Source: Todiramphus chloris collaris
Lineage: Eukaryota; Chordata; Aves; Coraciiformes; Alcedinidae
NCBI GenBank assembly: GCA_025345505.1
Contig: JANVCC010009937.1
Location: forward strand, 36,476-100,475
Direction of reading: 5' to 3'
DNA: 64,000 bases
The position numbers were made by a program, and so were the translations under genes. Shown piece after piece: positions 43,990-56,175 of the stretch (positions within the stretch are counted from its first letter, which is position 1; the number at the start of each line of letters is the position of its first letter). Below the pieces are notes generated by a model that ran no database searches, was not told the origin of the DNA, and was given only the letters and a program-made list of their open reading frames with translations.

Positions 43990-44207
43990 TATCACTGAAG
44001 TGGGAGGTTACATGCGGCTGGGCAAGGATTCCAAGATAAACTCAATAACAATGTAGTGTTATTAAGCAGGTATTCTTTATTGCAGCACTGGACACACAGG
44101 GGATTACTCCTCCAAATGTGCGTACTGTCTGCAGTTAATCAGGACATACTTATACAATGTATACATGACTATGCATTACATTTCCGAAAATTTGGCTACA
44201 TATTGTA
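43990..44207 (-). mobile_element. Class I LTR fragment
   Basis: Shows the 'attctttattgcagcactgg' and 'ggattactcctccaaatgtgcg' blocks of the class I LTRs in the window, diverged and truncated. Confidence 0.5.
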
Positions 44208-44332
44208 GTGTGTCTGTCTGAGCTGCTTTTCCCCATCCAGCCCCCATGCTGCAGCACTGGGAGCTGGAGGGTGTTGATAACACACCCGTGTTATGACTGC
44301 CAGTGCTCACACCGCACCAGAGGCTGGGGGGG
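44208..44332 (+). mobile_element. ERVL LTR fragment
   Basis: Matches the start of the 14,543-15,150 LTR with substitutions ('gctgcagcactgggagctgg' against 'cccagcgctgtgctttgc', then 'tgataacacaccc'). Confidence 0.5.
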
Positions 44333-45790
44333 CAAGATAGGGGAGTCTTTTATTCCTCAAGTTAATATAAAGATGATTATACTTATTCTACAGTTTGCAA
44401 AAGCAACATTTCTCAGCATTTTCTACATGATTAATGCACTTGTTTGATAGAATAAGAAGGGATAAGGATTGTTCTAAGAAGAGGCAGGATTTTGCTGGGT
44501 GTACTCCAACTTTTGGGAAGAGAAATATCTCTAAAGGAAAATATGGTGGTGATGCTTGTTCAGAGGAAATGTTAAGGGATGATACAAGAAGGAGTAGACC
44601 ATTTAGATGAGTGGTGTTCAGGCTGTATTCTGAAAATGAGCAGTGACTCCAGAATAAAATCGACTAAATACTTCTCCTTAGTATTTATTAGGGCATGACA
44701 AAACATGTTTTTAGACCTATCTTGTCCGGTAAAATTTTTACCAAGTGTAGTATTAATTGGTAAAACACAGATGGCTTTTTTTCCCTTAAGAGAATTTTGT
44801 ATAAATCTAAGTAGACCAAAAAGCATTGCTTTACAAAATGTCTTTTCTAAAGCAGTGATTTCTCACAATTTTGCAGTAGTTCTTTTAGAGGAAATAAACC
44901 AGGTAGTACTTAATATTTGCTCTCATTGTAAAATTTTTCTTATGAATATAGTTCTCTTATGAGATCTTACAGCTGTGATAACTCAGTCCACAGAAAAGTA
45001 AATAATCTGGTGTTCTAGCAGGATGACTGTGAAAATTAGCATTAGAAATTTAATGGAATATGCCTTAATTATGCCTGGAATTTCAAAGTTCAATAATATA
45101 GTGAAATATCAAGCATTATATCCAGCAGCTGAACAGGTTTGCACATTTAGATGTGGGCAAAATCAATGTGCAGCTATACTAATTTTTTCTTAACCTTGTA
45201 TTAAAAAGAAATTGCTTCTTGGCATTGCAAAAAAACCCCCAAAAACAATAAAAACTGGTATGTCAAAGTTTTGCACTGCTGAATTAGGTGAGGACAACTC
45301 TTCACTTGGTTTGTATATGTTATTACAGTGTATACCACTGGTGCATTGTAAGATGCAGTTATCTTCATAGCAGTATATGGTATTGTTCTGTTAATAACTC
45401 TGAAGCCATGGAGCTAGGATAGATAATAGTCTCTGTCACATTTACACTAGTGCTGTTCCTGCCTGAGAGGGTTTTAGCTAGACCTCAAGGAAAACATTTC
45501 CCTTCCTTATCATAGCAACAGGGAATAGTTTTTCAAATATATTAAGAGTTGCTATGCAAACAAAGGGAATACATAAACCTGCCTTTGAAAAGGGCAGAGA
45601 AGTAATGGTCTTAAATCACAATAAAAGATGTTTGTGTTAGAGATGGAGGGGAAAAAACTGACAAGAGGGATGGTTGTGCACTGGAATAAGTTGTGTATGG
45701 AGGTGTGGAACGAGTAGTACTACAGGTTTTTAAGATTCGTTTTGGCAAGTCTTTAACTGCATAGCATTTTATTGCTTTTAACTCCTTAAC
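44333..45790. other. Intron-like unique sequence
   Basis: AT-rich, no exon or transposon recognised. Two opposing short frames near 44,572-44,962 have no family features. Confidence 0.45.
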
Positions 45791-45927
45791 TTTAACTTCA
45801 TTGTCCTTCTCTGGACCCGCTCCAGCACCTCAATGTCTTTCTTATACTGCAGTGCCCAAAACTGAACACAGTACTCAAGCTGCAGCCTCATCAGTGCTGA
45901 ATAGAGGGGCACGATCGCTTCTGAAGT
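45791..45927 (-). mobile_element. CR1 ORF2 fragment
   Basis: Minus-strand reading [20 protein letters not shown] then [13 protein letters not shown], a short piece of CR1 ORF2. It is joined head-to-head to a plus-strand CR1 ORF1 piece at about 45,928. Confidence 0.8.
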
Positions 45928-46340
45928 TGCAACAAGAAGTGTGAGGGCAATCAAGAGAGACTTCAGTGCCTTGGGATGTCTGATTAAGGGATCAGGTGCA
46001 CAAGTAGTGTTCTCCTCTATCCTTCCAGTTGCAGGGAATGATAAGGGAAGAAACAGGAAGAAGTAGTGGATCAATACCTGTCTCTCGGTGTCACCAGCAG
46101 AAATTGAGGTTTTTTGATCATGCATTGGTTTACATGACACCAGGCTTGCTGGCAACAGATGGGGTACACCTGCCTCAAAGAGGGAAAAGGATCTTTGCAC
46201 AGGAGTTAGCAGGGTTCATTGAAAGAGCTTTAAACTGGACTTGAAGGGGGAAAGGGAAAAAACCAGACTCGCTGGAGTTAAGCCTGGAGGTAGCACATCA
46301 GCATTTGATGGATAGTGTGATAGCGAGTTCCTTTGGTCTG
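45928..46340 (+). mobile_element. CR1 ORF1 (esterase-domain) fragment
   Basis: Plus-strand reading in broken frames: a [14 protein letters not shown] block, [20 protein letters not shown] then [20 protein letters not shown]. This is the C-terminal part of CR1 ORF1, which carries an SGNH-esterase-like domain. The last block of histidine (DGVHL) is kept. Confidence 0.75.
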
Positions 46341-46561
46341 CTGTCTTAGTAGAGGCAGAAGATATGCAGATCCATGAGGCAGCAAAGACACAAGGGTTAT
46401 TGGTGTGTTGGAAAGCACAGAAGTGTCTGAGAATGGCCATGTAGGAATTAGGGCTGCATCCTGATTTCTCTGGGATAGAATCACAGGCCTGCCATTATCT
46501 TCAGATAATCATTTGAGATGCAAGTAGTGGCAATGAAGGTATGGTCCACATGAGCCACTTG

Positions 46562-46716
46562 GACCCATATGCTGATGACAGAAGCTCTGCTCAGAATTGG
46601 AGGGGCCCTGCTTCCAGCCAGGTGAAGTAGAGGGACACTAAAGTCTATTGGACTGTGTGGGTTCAATGTCAGAACCACAGGAATATAAGGCTTTAGTGGA
46701 CACTGGTGCACAAGGC
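46562..46716 (+). pseudogene. ERVL protease fragment, left half
   Basis: Plus-strand ERVL gag-pol junction with the protease active site ALVDTGAQGS, aligned with copy 1 near 6,900-7,045. It is cut by a CR1 at 46,717 and resumes at 47,430. Confidence 0.8.
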
Positions 46717-47429
46717 AGCCTGAGATGCTGGGAGACCAGGTGCTGGAAAGCAGCTCTGCAGAAAAGGACTTGGGGGTGTTGGTGGATGAGAAGCTGGACA
46801 TGAGCCATCAGTGTGCACTTGCAGCCCAGAAGGCCAATTGCATCCTGGGCTGCATCAAGAGAAGTGTGGCCGGCAGATTGAGGGAGGTGATTCTGCCCCT
46901 CTGCTCTGGTGAGGCCACACCTGGAGTACTGTGTCCAGCTGGAGCCCTCAACACAGGAAAGACATGGACCTGATGGAGTGGGTCCAGAGGAGGGCCACAA
47001 AGATGATCAGAGGGCTGGAACACCTATCCTATGAGGACAGGCTGAGGGAGCTGGGGTTGTTCAGCCTGGAGAAGAGAAAGCTCTGGGGAGACCTACTAGC
47101 GACCTTCCAGTACCTGAAGGGGGCCTACAGGAAGGCTGGAGAGGGGCTGTTTACAAGGGCCTGTAGTGAAAGGACAAGGGGTAACGGGTTTAAATTAGAG
47201 AAGAGTAGGTTTAGATTGGATATCAGGAAGAAGTTATTTACATTGAGGGTGGTAGAACAGTGGAATAGGCTACCCAGGGAGGTGGTTGAGGCCCCATCCC
47301 TGGAGATATTCAAGGCGAGGTTGGACAAGGCTCTGAACAGCCTGGTCTAGTTGAGGGTATCCCTGCTCACTGCAGGGGGGCTGAACTAGATGACCTTCAG
47401 AGGTTCCTTCCAGCCCTAGCCATTCTATG
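46717..47429 (+). mobile_element. CR1 inserted in ERVL protease
   Basis: A 5'-truncated CR1 of about 713 bp. The plus-strand ORF2 end reads KDLGVLVDEKLDMSHQCALA, then [20 protein letters not shown] and VVEQWNRLPREVVEAP. It ends with the 3' untranslated tail CATTCTATG. The flanks are the two halves of an ERVL protease, with about 10 bp lost at the target. Confidence 0.92.
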
Positions 47430-47531
47430 CCATCAAATTATAGAGAGACAGACTCCATTTGCATTTCTGGAGTGACAGGTGGATCCCAGGAATAATTCTG
47501 ACTGGACCTGAGTGGCAAAGGGGTAGCCCTG
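47430..47531 (+). pseudogene. ERVL protease fragment, right half
   Basis: 'ccatcaaattatagagagac' through a FCISGVTGGS-like stretch aligns with copy 1 at 7,050-7,120. A solo LTR replaces the remainder. Confidence 0.75.
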
Positions 47532-48172
47532 TGTCTTGGTTTGAAAGACAGGTGTCTGCCAAGGAAGGCAGGAGTCCCCCTTGGAATGGAAATGCAACCC
47601 CCTCCCCTCCGAATGCTTATAATTTTGAAATTAAGGGGCTTTCAGGCAAAGATGAGGAATAGGAATAACAGTTCTTTACTAAATATATATATATAACAAG
47701 GCAAACAAACAACAATAACTATGGCAGTAACAACAAACAGAGACGTGAACCCAGTGCCAACCTCTTGGGCGGCTCCTGGTGAGCAGGGAGGGCGTGATGG
47801 TCTCCCCGCCGCTCCAGAGCCAGCTCAGGCCTCACGTAGCAATGGCCGACGAAAAGCCTGTGTCACAAACCCCTGGGCAGCCGATCCCGGTGTCCAGCAG
47901 GATCCTCGGGAGACATCGGGGCAGAAGGAGAGCAGGAGACACAGTGGGGATGATTTCTCTCCACCACGAGGGCAGCTTCTCTCCCCTTCCAATGCAGGGA
48001 AAAAAAACAAGAGCCCCAGGGGCTCCACCCAACCCCCTTTATTCAGCTGGCTGGACCCCTCCCCCTGTGGCCAGGTCCTTTTGTCTCTCTTAAGTACAGC
48101 AATTTATCTCCTTGATGAACAAGTATGGAAAAATTCTTTAAGAGAAAAAGGAAAACAAAAGAACTCCCAACA
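47532..48172 (+). mobile_element. Solo LTR starting TGTCTTGGTTTGAAAGACAG
   Basis: A 641-bp element, TGTCTTGG to TCCCAACA. It is flanked by CCCTG and CTCTG (4 of 5 match), consistent with a 5-bp ERVL duplication with one mutation. It contains a (TA)n tract at 47,684-47,697 and a GC-rich middle. The long frames in the middle on both strands overlap one another and look incidental. Confidence 0.65.
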
Positions 48173-48239
48173 CTCTGTATGTTAGGTAGAGTCTTGACTG
48201 ACTAGAGCTTATTGATGGTGACAATAGGGTCAATAGTTT

Positions 48240-49580
48240 ATGGGTGAGAATCAGGGAAGGCTTACAAGGAAAATATCATGGTGGAAATCTGTTATAAACT
48301 GCACAACCAGGATGAAGAGGTAAATGAAGTACTCTAAGGAGCTGGGAGACTTCTCACAATTGCAAGCCCTTGTTCTTGTGGGAGACTTCAACTTACCAGG
48401 TGTTTTCTGGAAATACAATACAGTAGAGAGGAAACAGTTGAGGAGGTTCCTGGAGTGTGTAGAATATAACTTCCTCACACAGCTGGTGAGGGAGCCAACT
48501 AGGAAAGGTATCTTCCTGGACCTGTCGTTTGTGAACAGAGAAGGACTTGTGGGTGATGGGATGGTTGGAGGCCATCTTGGGTATAGTGTGGTCACAGAAT
48601 GATAGTTTGCAATTTTTGGAGAAGTAAGAAGGGTGTTCAGCAGAACTGTTACCTTGGACTTCTGGAGGGCAGACTTTGGCCTGTTTAGGAGCCTGGTTGA
48701 TAGAGTTCTTTGGGAGGTCTCCCTGAAGGATTACAGAGCAGATCATCTTGAGTGCTATCTCATGGCATGACCAGGGGATCAGGCACAGTCAGCATGGGCT
48801 TGTGCAGGGCAGGTCCTGCTTGACTAACCTGATCACCTTCTATGACAAGGTGATTGACCAATGACATGGACAAGTGAAAGGTTGTGGATTTTGTTTACCT
48901 GGAGTGTTGAGTAAAGCCTTTGACACCATTTTCCACAGTGTTGTCCCAGAGAAATTGGCTGCTCATGCTGTATTAAAACAAAACAAAACAAAACAAACCC
49001 TGTCTGGATGGCCAGGCTCAAAGACTTGTGGTAAATGAAGTTAAATTCAGTTGGTGAATGATCAAGTGGTGTTCCCCAGGGCTCAGTATGAAGGCCATTT
49101 ATGAATGGTCTGAATGAGGGTATCAAGTGCACCCTTAGTAAGTTTGCAGACAATGCCAAGTTGTGTGGGAGTGTTGGCCTGCTTAAGGGTAGGGAGACTC
49201 TACAGAGGGATCTGGACAGGCTACATTGATGGTCTGAGGTCAACTGTATGAAACTTAACAAGGCCAAGTGACAGGTTCTGCACTTTGGCCCCAGTAACCC
49301 CAGGCAACACTACAGGCTTGGGGAAGAGTGGCTGGAAAGCTGCCTGGTGGAAAAGGACCTGGGGGTGTTGGTTTACGGCTGTTTGAATATGAGCCAGCAG
49401 TGTGTCCAGGTGGCCAACAGCGTCCTGACTTATATCAGAAATAGCGTGGCCAGCAGGACTAGGGAAATGATTATTTGAGGAACTTGAATTTTGAATTTTG
49501 GGTTCAGATTTGGGCCCCTCACTACAAGAACACTGAGTTGCTTGAGCATGTCCAAAGAAGGGCAGCAAATACATAATCTT
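48240..49580 (+). mobile_element. CR1-type LINE, endonuclease and RT part, decayed
   Basis: The plus strand reads VLVGDFNLPGVFWKYN, then FLTQLVREPTRKG, the C-terminal end of the CR1 ORF2 endonuclease (about 48,360-48,600). Degraded RT follows (an STDPLLFNIFIN-type area near 49,080 and DNAKLCGS near 49,150) and an [12 protein letters not shown] block near 49,350. It is broken by many stops and has a (CAAAA)n tract at about 48,976-48,998. The 3' tail is missing. Confidence 0.8.
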
Positions 49581-50335
49581 ACTTATGTATAAGTAACTTC
49601 TGATTTCCAGATGCTTAAGACATAGTTTTTACTGACACTGAGCTGTGCATGTCACAAGACTTGTTTTTATTTTCTTTTGTGGAGTGTTAATAAGTGAACC
49701 ATAGTGCTTTAGTTGTCTGTAAGATGAATGTATTCACAGAGCAATTCTTAATGTTGTAAAGGATGTTAACATGTGTAGTCTTGTCCTTGGCATCAGGAAT
49801 CAATATTTATAGTCTTTCACATAGCATCATTTGTTTTAACCTTAGAACCTGTTATTTTCCTGTGGTTACTTGTATATGTAACCGGGTTTTTTTTATTGAA
49901 ACTCAAAGGTATTCAGCTATACCTGTATTATGTGTTAAGAATAGTTTTCGGTGAAGGTGAGGAAAGAAGTATTGCTCTATGTTGGATGTTTGCTAGGGAG
50001 TAGCTTTGAACTGACAGTGTCATAGAGCAGATTAGATTGTTTTGTTCCCTTGTACTTTTTCTTACCAGCTTCACTGTAGTGTTAATAAAAGCTTTTTGGT
50101 ATTTGAGGTTTGTGAACTGAAAGTTAGATGCATTTAACTGGTGATATGGGAAGAGATTGCATGTTGCTCCCAATTATCTGACAATCCTGTTGTTGTGAAG
50201 ATAGTTGAAGCAGAGGGTGCCACAACTTCCTTTAGTTGCTTGCCTTCCTTGTCATTTTGGTATAGTCTGCTTTTATGGTTCTATCCTGGTGCTTTTTGCT
50301 ATGATGCATGTATTCCATCTAAAATCAGTATTGAA
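49581..50335. other. Intron-like unique sequence
   Basis: No transposon or exon recognised upstream of the CERT1 exon. It lies between a CR1 end and a short CR1. Confidence 0.45.
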
Positions 50336-50600
50336 TCACACAGAATGATGGGGGTTGGAAGGGACCTCAAAAGATCATCTAGTCCAACCCCCCTGCCAGA
50401 GCAGGATCACCTAGAGCATGTCACACAGGAATGTGTCCAGGTGGATTTCGAATGTCTCCAGAGAAGGAGACTCCACAACCTCCCTGGGCAGCCTGTTTCA
50501 TTGCTCTGTCACACTCACCGTGAAAAGGTTTCTCCTTATGTTTACATGGAACCTCCTGTGTTCCAGCTTGTACCTGTTGCCCCTTTGTTATTGATAGCAA
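50336..50600 (-). mobile_element. Short CR1 3' end
   Basis: A CR1 3' untranslated end in antisense ('cacagaatgatgggggttgg', 'aagggacctcaaaagatcat'), about 265 bp. It lies 380 bp upstream of the CERT1 exon. Confidence 0.88.
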
Positions 50601-50949
50601 TAACTTCAATTTCTCTTTCCTACTTTGATTTTTTTTTTTTTTTAAAGGTGTATTTTCCTGGCTGCATCCACTAGTTATTTTGATAAAGGATTCCTTTGGA
50701 AGTATGAAGGTTTGGTCAATGTTTGTGTGGAACTTCTTTGTGACAATTTTATTTAGTAACAATTTACCAAGTAGGCTTTTCTGTTTCAGAAGACTGTCAT
50801 TTTTCATTATGGGAATGTATGTTAGCTCATTATTTGAGATAGCTATTTATGTATTATGGATTTTAAAATCGAGGATGAATTCAAGGCAATATTGATCAGT
50901 TTTTCTAATTACAGTATATTAGACTGTTATATAGTATTGATCATGTTGA

Positions 50950-51849
<900 letters not shown>

Positions 51850-52860
51850 TCATAGACTGTCTCAAGTTGTAAGGGACCCATAAGGATCATAGAGTCCAAC
51901 TCACCAGTGCGGTGTAGAGGGGGAAAATCACTTCCGTTGACTGGCTAGCTATGCTGCACTTGATGCACCCCAGGACCTAGTTGGCCCTTTGGGCTTGTCA
52001 TCAATCCAGAACTCCAGATCTCTTACCATGGGTCTGTTTTCCAGCCTCTCATCCCTTAATTTGTACATATAATCAGGATTACACTGTCTCGGGTGCAGAA
52101 TCTAACACTTGCTCTTGTTACATTTCATATGGTTGGTGATTGCCTAGTCTATCCAGATTTCTCTAAGGTCTCTCTGAACTCGAGGGAGTCCACAGCTCCT
52201 CCTAGTTTAGTATCACTGGCACACTTAACATACATTTGACTCCTTCATCCAGATCATTTATAAAAACATTAAAGAGCACTGAGCAACCCCACTGGTGACA
52301 GGTCACCAGCCTGATGTAACCCTGTTTACAATACTCTTTGAGCCTGACCTGTTTGCCAATTGCTCACCAAATGTATTATGGATTTGTCCAGCTGTACGCT
52401 AGAAATTTTGTCCAGAAGGATACTGCGAGAGACAGTATCAAAAGCTTTGCTAAAACTAAAAAAAAAAATACCACCCAAAAAAACCCCCAACCATATCTAC
52501 TGTCTTCCCTTGGCCAACTAAATGGGTGACCTTATCATAAAAAAGAAATTTAGTTAAACGTGACTCTTTCCCTCATGAACCCATGCTGGCTATGACTAAT
52601 GACTACATTGCCTCAAGTGTTTTTTCAGTAACTCCCAGAATCATATTCTCCATAACTTTACCAGGCACTGAACTGAGACAGACAGGGCTGTAATTACCAG
52701 GGTCTTCCTTCTTACCCTTCTTGAAAATTGTGACACTTGCCAGCTTCTAGTCAACTGGAACCTCTCCAGACTCCCAAGAATGTTGAAAAACAATGGAGAG
52801 AGGTCCCACAGTAACACTGGTCAGGTCTTGCAGTATCTTGGAATGAAGCCCATTGGGCCC
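51850..52860 (-). mobile_element. Old CR1 copy
   Basis: About 1 kb of strongly diverged CR1 ORF2 and 3' end in antisense. The 'catagactgtctcaagttgt' start and 'gagcactgagcaaccccactgg' and 'aacccatgctggctatgact' blocks are typical. It joins an ERVL LTR at 52,861 at a shared TGGGCCCTGCAGCA sequence. Confidence 0.85.
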
Positions 52861-53346
52861 TGCAGCACAAGAGAGCTGTGTTCAGAAGCTGGATTCTGGT
52901 ACCGGGTTCAGGAACACACAGACCGGGATCAAGGGCAGAACAGACAGAGTCCTCTTTCGGTGCTCCGAGGCTGGCAAAGCAGTCCAAGAGTAGAGAAGAG
53001 CCCAAAGAACCTTCGGATCCCTTGGCTTTAAGCTGAATATGATGTATATGGGATGGAATACCTTGTTGGAGAGTTTAGGGTCACCTGTCCTGTACGCTTC
53101 TCCCTGCAGGTGTGGCCTTTCACTTTTCTGCACCCCCTAACGTGGTACCCAAGATCCAGCAGTGGCCTTGGTCTGCACACCAATCCTTGGTAGTAACTCT
53201 AAACATGGGGTGTTATCACTGCTAGAAGCAGACACTGTCTGTGAGAACAGGCTGCTAACTTCAGAAAGTGCAGTCAGTTAGAAGAACTGAGCTGAAAAGT
53301 AAAATCACTGAAAAGAACTAGTTCTCTTCTCACTCAAACCAGGACA
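52861..53346 (-). repeat. 3' LTR of ERVL copy 3, truncated
   Basis: About 486 of 768 bp; the R-U5 end is absent. The breakpoint with the neighbouring CR1 falls in a TGGGCCCTGCAG stretch that exists in both partners. Confidence 0.85.
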
Positions 53347-53617
53347 TTCCATCCCTTATTCCATACCATTTATGTCATACCCATCACTAGGTTACCACTT
53401 CTTTCCACAGAAAAGTTTCATCGAGTTGATGATTCTAGATTTCCATGTATTGTAACCGTCTCCCAGGGTAGGAAAGATGGGATTCATTACACTTAATGCC
53501 CACAGGTTGCAGATTCATTTCAGGAGGTTACTGGATGCCACTTGATGAGGCTAGCTCCTGTCATCGCCACAATGTTGCCCTGAAAGACACTTATTGAATA
53601 CTGTTAATATCATGCAA

Positions 53618-53917
53618 TTAATACACAGCTTTGAATTGAGTATTCTCACCCAGGGTTAAATTTCCTTGAGGTACACACTGTACTTCATCATCTTTCATCA
53701 TCACCCACCAAGTACTTCCAGGTCTTTGAGCAAAAGCAGTCCCATGAATTGGGTTTGCCTTTGCCCGAAGCAGGAAATACCCACACAGTTTTCCCCAACA
53801 GATTCCTTTCATACACCACAGGGACTTTATCCCCTTCTACTGTGTGTAATGGGTCTGACTGAGCAGGACCAGCTCGACTGATGGATCCTCTGGTGTTGAC
53901 TAACCAGGTGTCTTGGG
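53618..53917 (-). pseudogene. pol: Integrase C-terminus of ERVL copy 3
   Basis: The C-terminal domain (AKANPIHGTAFAQRPGSTWW and following) lies in frames separate from the main integrase frame. Two small indels near 53,830 and 53,900 relative to copy 2 cause the break. Confidence 0.8.
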
Positions 53918-55255
53918 CTAAATGCTTGTCCCAGTTTTTAAAGGTTCCACACCCATTGCTTTCAAAGTAGTTTTTAACAGGCCATTGTATCGTTCAATTT
54001 TTCCAGAGGCTGGTGCATGATAGGGGATGTGATACACCCACTCGATACCATGCTCTTTGGCCCAATTGTCTATGAGATTGTTTTTGAAATGAGTCCCATT
54101 GTCAGACTCAGTTCTCTCAGGGGTACCATGTCGCCACAGGATCTGTTTTTCCAGGCCCAGGATGGTGTTCCGGGCAGTGGCGTGAGGTACAGGATGGGTT
54201 TCCAGCCAGCCAGTGGTTGCTTCCACCATTGTAAGCACATAGTGCTGACCCTGGCGGGTTTGAGGCAGTGAGATGTAATCAATCTGCCAGGCCTGCCCAT
54301 ACTTATACTTGGTCCATCGTCCCCCATACCACAAAGGCTTTAACCGTTTCGCTTGCTTGATGCATGTTTCACAGTCATGGATAACCTGCGCAATAGCGTC
54401 CATGGTTAAATCCACCCCTCGGTCACGTGCCCATTTGTATGTTGCATCTCTTCCCTGATGTCCTGAAGTATCATGAGCCCACCGAGCTAAAAATAGTTCA
54501 CCTTTATGTTCCCAGTTTAAGTCTATCTGGAACACTTTATCAGCCTGATCCACTTGATGGTTGTTTTGATGCTCCTCAGTGGCGCGATGTTTAGGTACGT
54601 GGGCATCCATGTGACGGGCTTTTACAACTAGTTTCTCTATCCGAGCAGCAATGTCTTGCCACAGTGTGGCAGCCCAAATGGGTTTACCTCTGCGCTGCCA
54701 GTTATTCTGCTTCCACTGTTTTAACCATTCCCACAAGGCATTTGCTGCCATCCATGAATCAGTGTGTAGATAGAGAAGTGGCCACTTTTCTTGCTCAGCA
54801 ATATCTAAGGCCTGTTGGATGGCTTTTACCTCTGCAAACTGACTTGATTCACCTACTCCCTCAGCTGCTTCTGTTACTCGCCGTGTGGGACTCCAAACAG
54901 CAGCTTTCCACTTCCGATGGTTTCCTACAAGACGGCAAGAGCCATCAGTAAGCAGAGCATATTGCTTATCATTATCTGATATATCATATATCTGATATGG
55001 TGGGGCTTCTTCACCACGTGTCACCACCTGTTCTGGTGGCATTCCAAAGTCTTTACCTTCTGGCCAGTCCATGATCACCTCTAAGATTCCTGGATGACTG
55101 AGGTTCCCTATTCGAGCTCTCTGTGTGATTAATGCAGCCCACTTACTCCATGTGGCAATGGTGGCATGATGAGTAGAAGGGAACTTACCCTTGAACATCC
55201 AGTTTAGGACTGGTAACCTTGGTGCCAGGAGGAGCTGTGCTTCAGTACCAATCAC
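53918..55255 (-). CDS. pol: RNase H-integrase frame of ERVL copy 3
   Basis: A 445-residue open frame, the longest pol frame in the window. The RNase H part runs from about residue 90 to 230: YALLTDGSCR (Asp), SQFAEVKAIQQALDI (Glu), YLHTDSWMAANALWEWL (Asp) and the late QVDQADKV. Integrase follows with zinc-finger residues (HDTSGHQG, then CETC), then WQIDYISLPQT (Asp), ESDNGTHF (Asp) and GKIERYNG (Glu). It ends early by frameshift before the C-terminal domain. It lacks RT in frame, so it is not a working pol. All catalytic residues read as intact. Confidence 0.88.
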   Translation of the reverse strand: MIGTEAQLLLAPRLPVLNWMFKGKFPSTHHATIATWSKWAALITQRARIGNLSHPGILEVIMDWPEGKDFGMPPEQVVTRGEEAPPYQIYDISDNDKQYALLTDGSCRLVGNHRKWKAAVWSPTRRVTEAAEGVGESSQFAEVKAIQQALDIAEQEKWPLLYLHTDSWMAANALWEWLKQWKQNNWQRRGKPIWAATLWQDIAARIEKLVVKARHMDAHVPKHRATEEHQNNHQVDQADKVFQIDLNWEHKGELFLARWAHDTSGHQGRDATYKWARDRGVDLTMDAIAQVIHDCETCIKQAKRLKPLWYGGRWTKYKYGQAWQIDYISLPQTRQGQHYVLTMVEATTGWLETHPVPHATARNTILGLEKQILWRHGTPERTESDNGTHFKNNLIDNWAKEHGIEWVYHIPYHAPASGKIERYNGLLKTTLKAMGVEPLKTGTSI

Positions 55256-55830
55256 TTCTCAAGCAGCTCGAACTCCTTCATATGCTGACAATATTTCTTT
55301 TTTCAGTTGGGGTATAGTTGGCCTCGGAGCCTTTGTATCCTCAACTCCAAAATCCTAGGGGCCGACCTCGAGTTTCCCCTGGTGCTTTCTGCCAGAGGCT
55401 CCAGGTAGGACCATTATTCCCAGCCACAGTATAGAGCACATTTTTAATGTCCCGTCCAGTTCGGACTGGCCCAAGGGCTACTGCATGTACAATCTCTCAT
55501 TTGATCTGTTCAAAGGCCTGGTTTTGTTTTTCACGACCCCAATTAAAGTTGTTTTTCTTTCAAGTCACTTCATAGAGAGGTTTTACAATCTGACTGTAAC
55601 CAGGAATGTGCATTCTCCAGAAACCCACAGCACCTAAGAAGGCTTGTGTTTCCTTTTTGCTAGTTGGTGGGGACATTGCCGTTATTCTGTTAACCACATA
55701 CATCAGGATTTGGCAATGCCCATCTTGCCATTTGATTCCCAAAAACTGGATCTCTCGTGCAGGTCCCTTGACCTTGCTTCTTTTTATGGCAAAACCAGCG
55801 TCTAAAAGGATTTCAATTATTTTCTTACCT
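55256..55830 (-). pseudogene. pol: RT thumb/connection of ERVL copy 3
   Basis: The RT C-terminal half in broken frames. 55,560-55,742 reads MGIKWQDGHCQILMYVVNRI then TQAFLGAVGFWRMHIPGYSQ, the RT thumb. Upstream protease, fingers and palm with the catalytic box are gone. Confidence 0.82.
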
Positions 55831-56175
55831 TTTTCAAACAGGATTTGTACTGACTGCAGGATTTGTATTGACTACAGGAATCACATTTCCATTCCCCTTG
55901 CTCACATTTTGACCTGAGGCCCATGTAGTTGAACCAGAGGACTGCTCATAGCGGACTGGAGCAACCTCCCTTCTTGAAGAATTCTCTCTTCTCTGTGTTT
56001 TACCTTGTAGAGTACTTGTGCCTGTAGAGCAGTGGTAGGTTTTCCATCCCATCTGCTCATTTTCTCTCCAAAGGCACGGAGAAGAGACCAGAGGGTACGT
56101 CGTGACATGTACTGTTCATGTGTAGCTGGTCTCGAAGAAGAGCGCATTCTCCTAGTGGCTTCCACACGGGTCCAG
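55831..56175 (-). pseudogene. gag-pol junction of ERVL copy 3
   Basis: The end of gag in a shifted frame and a short Asn/Thr/Val repeat (NTNPAVSTNPV, about 55,836-55,868), the counterpart of the longer repeat at 36,440-36,560. RT thumb follows at once, showing the deletion of protease. Confidence 0.7.

Noticed and set aside
47779..48185. Overlapping 104- and 154-codon frames
   Set aside because: They lie in the GC-rich middle of a solo LTR, overlap each other and the opposite strand, and have no family resemblance.
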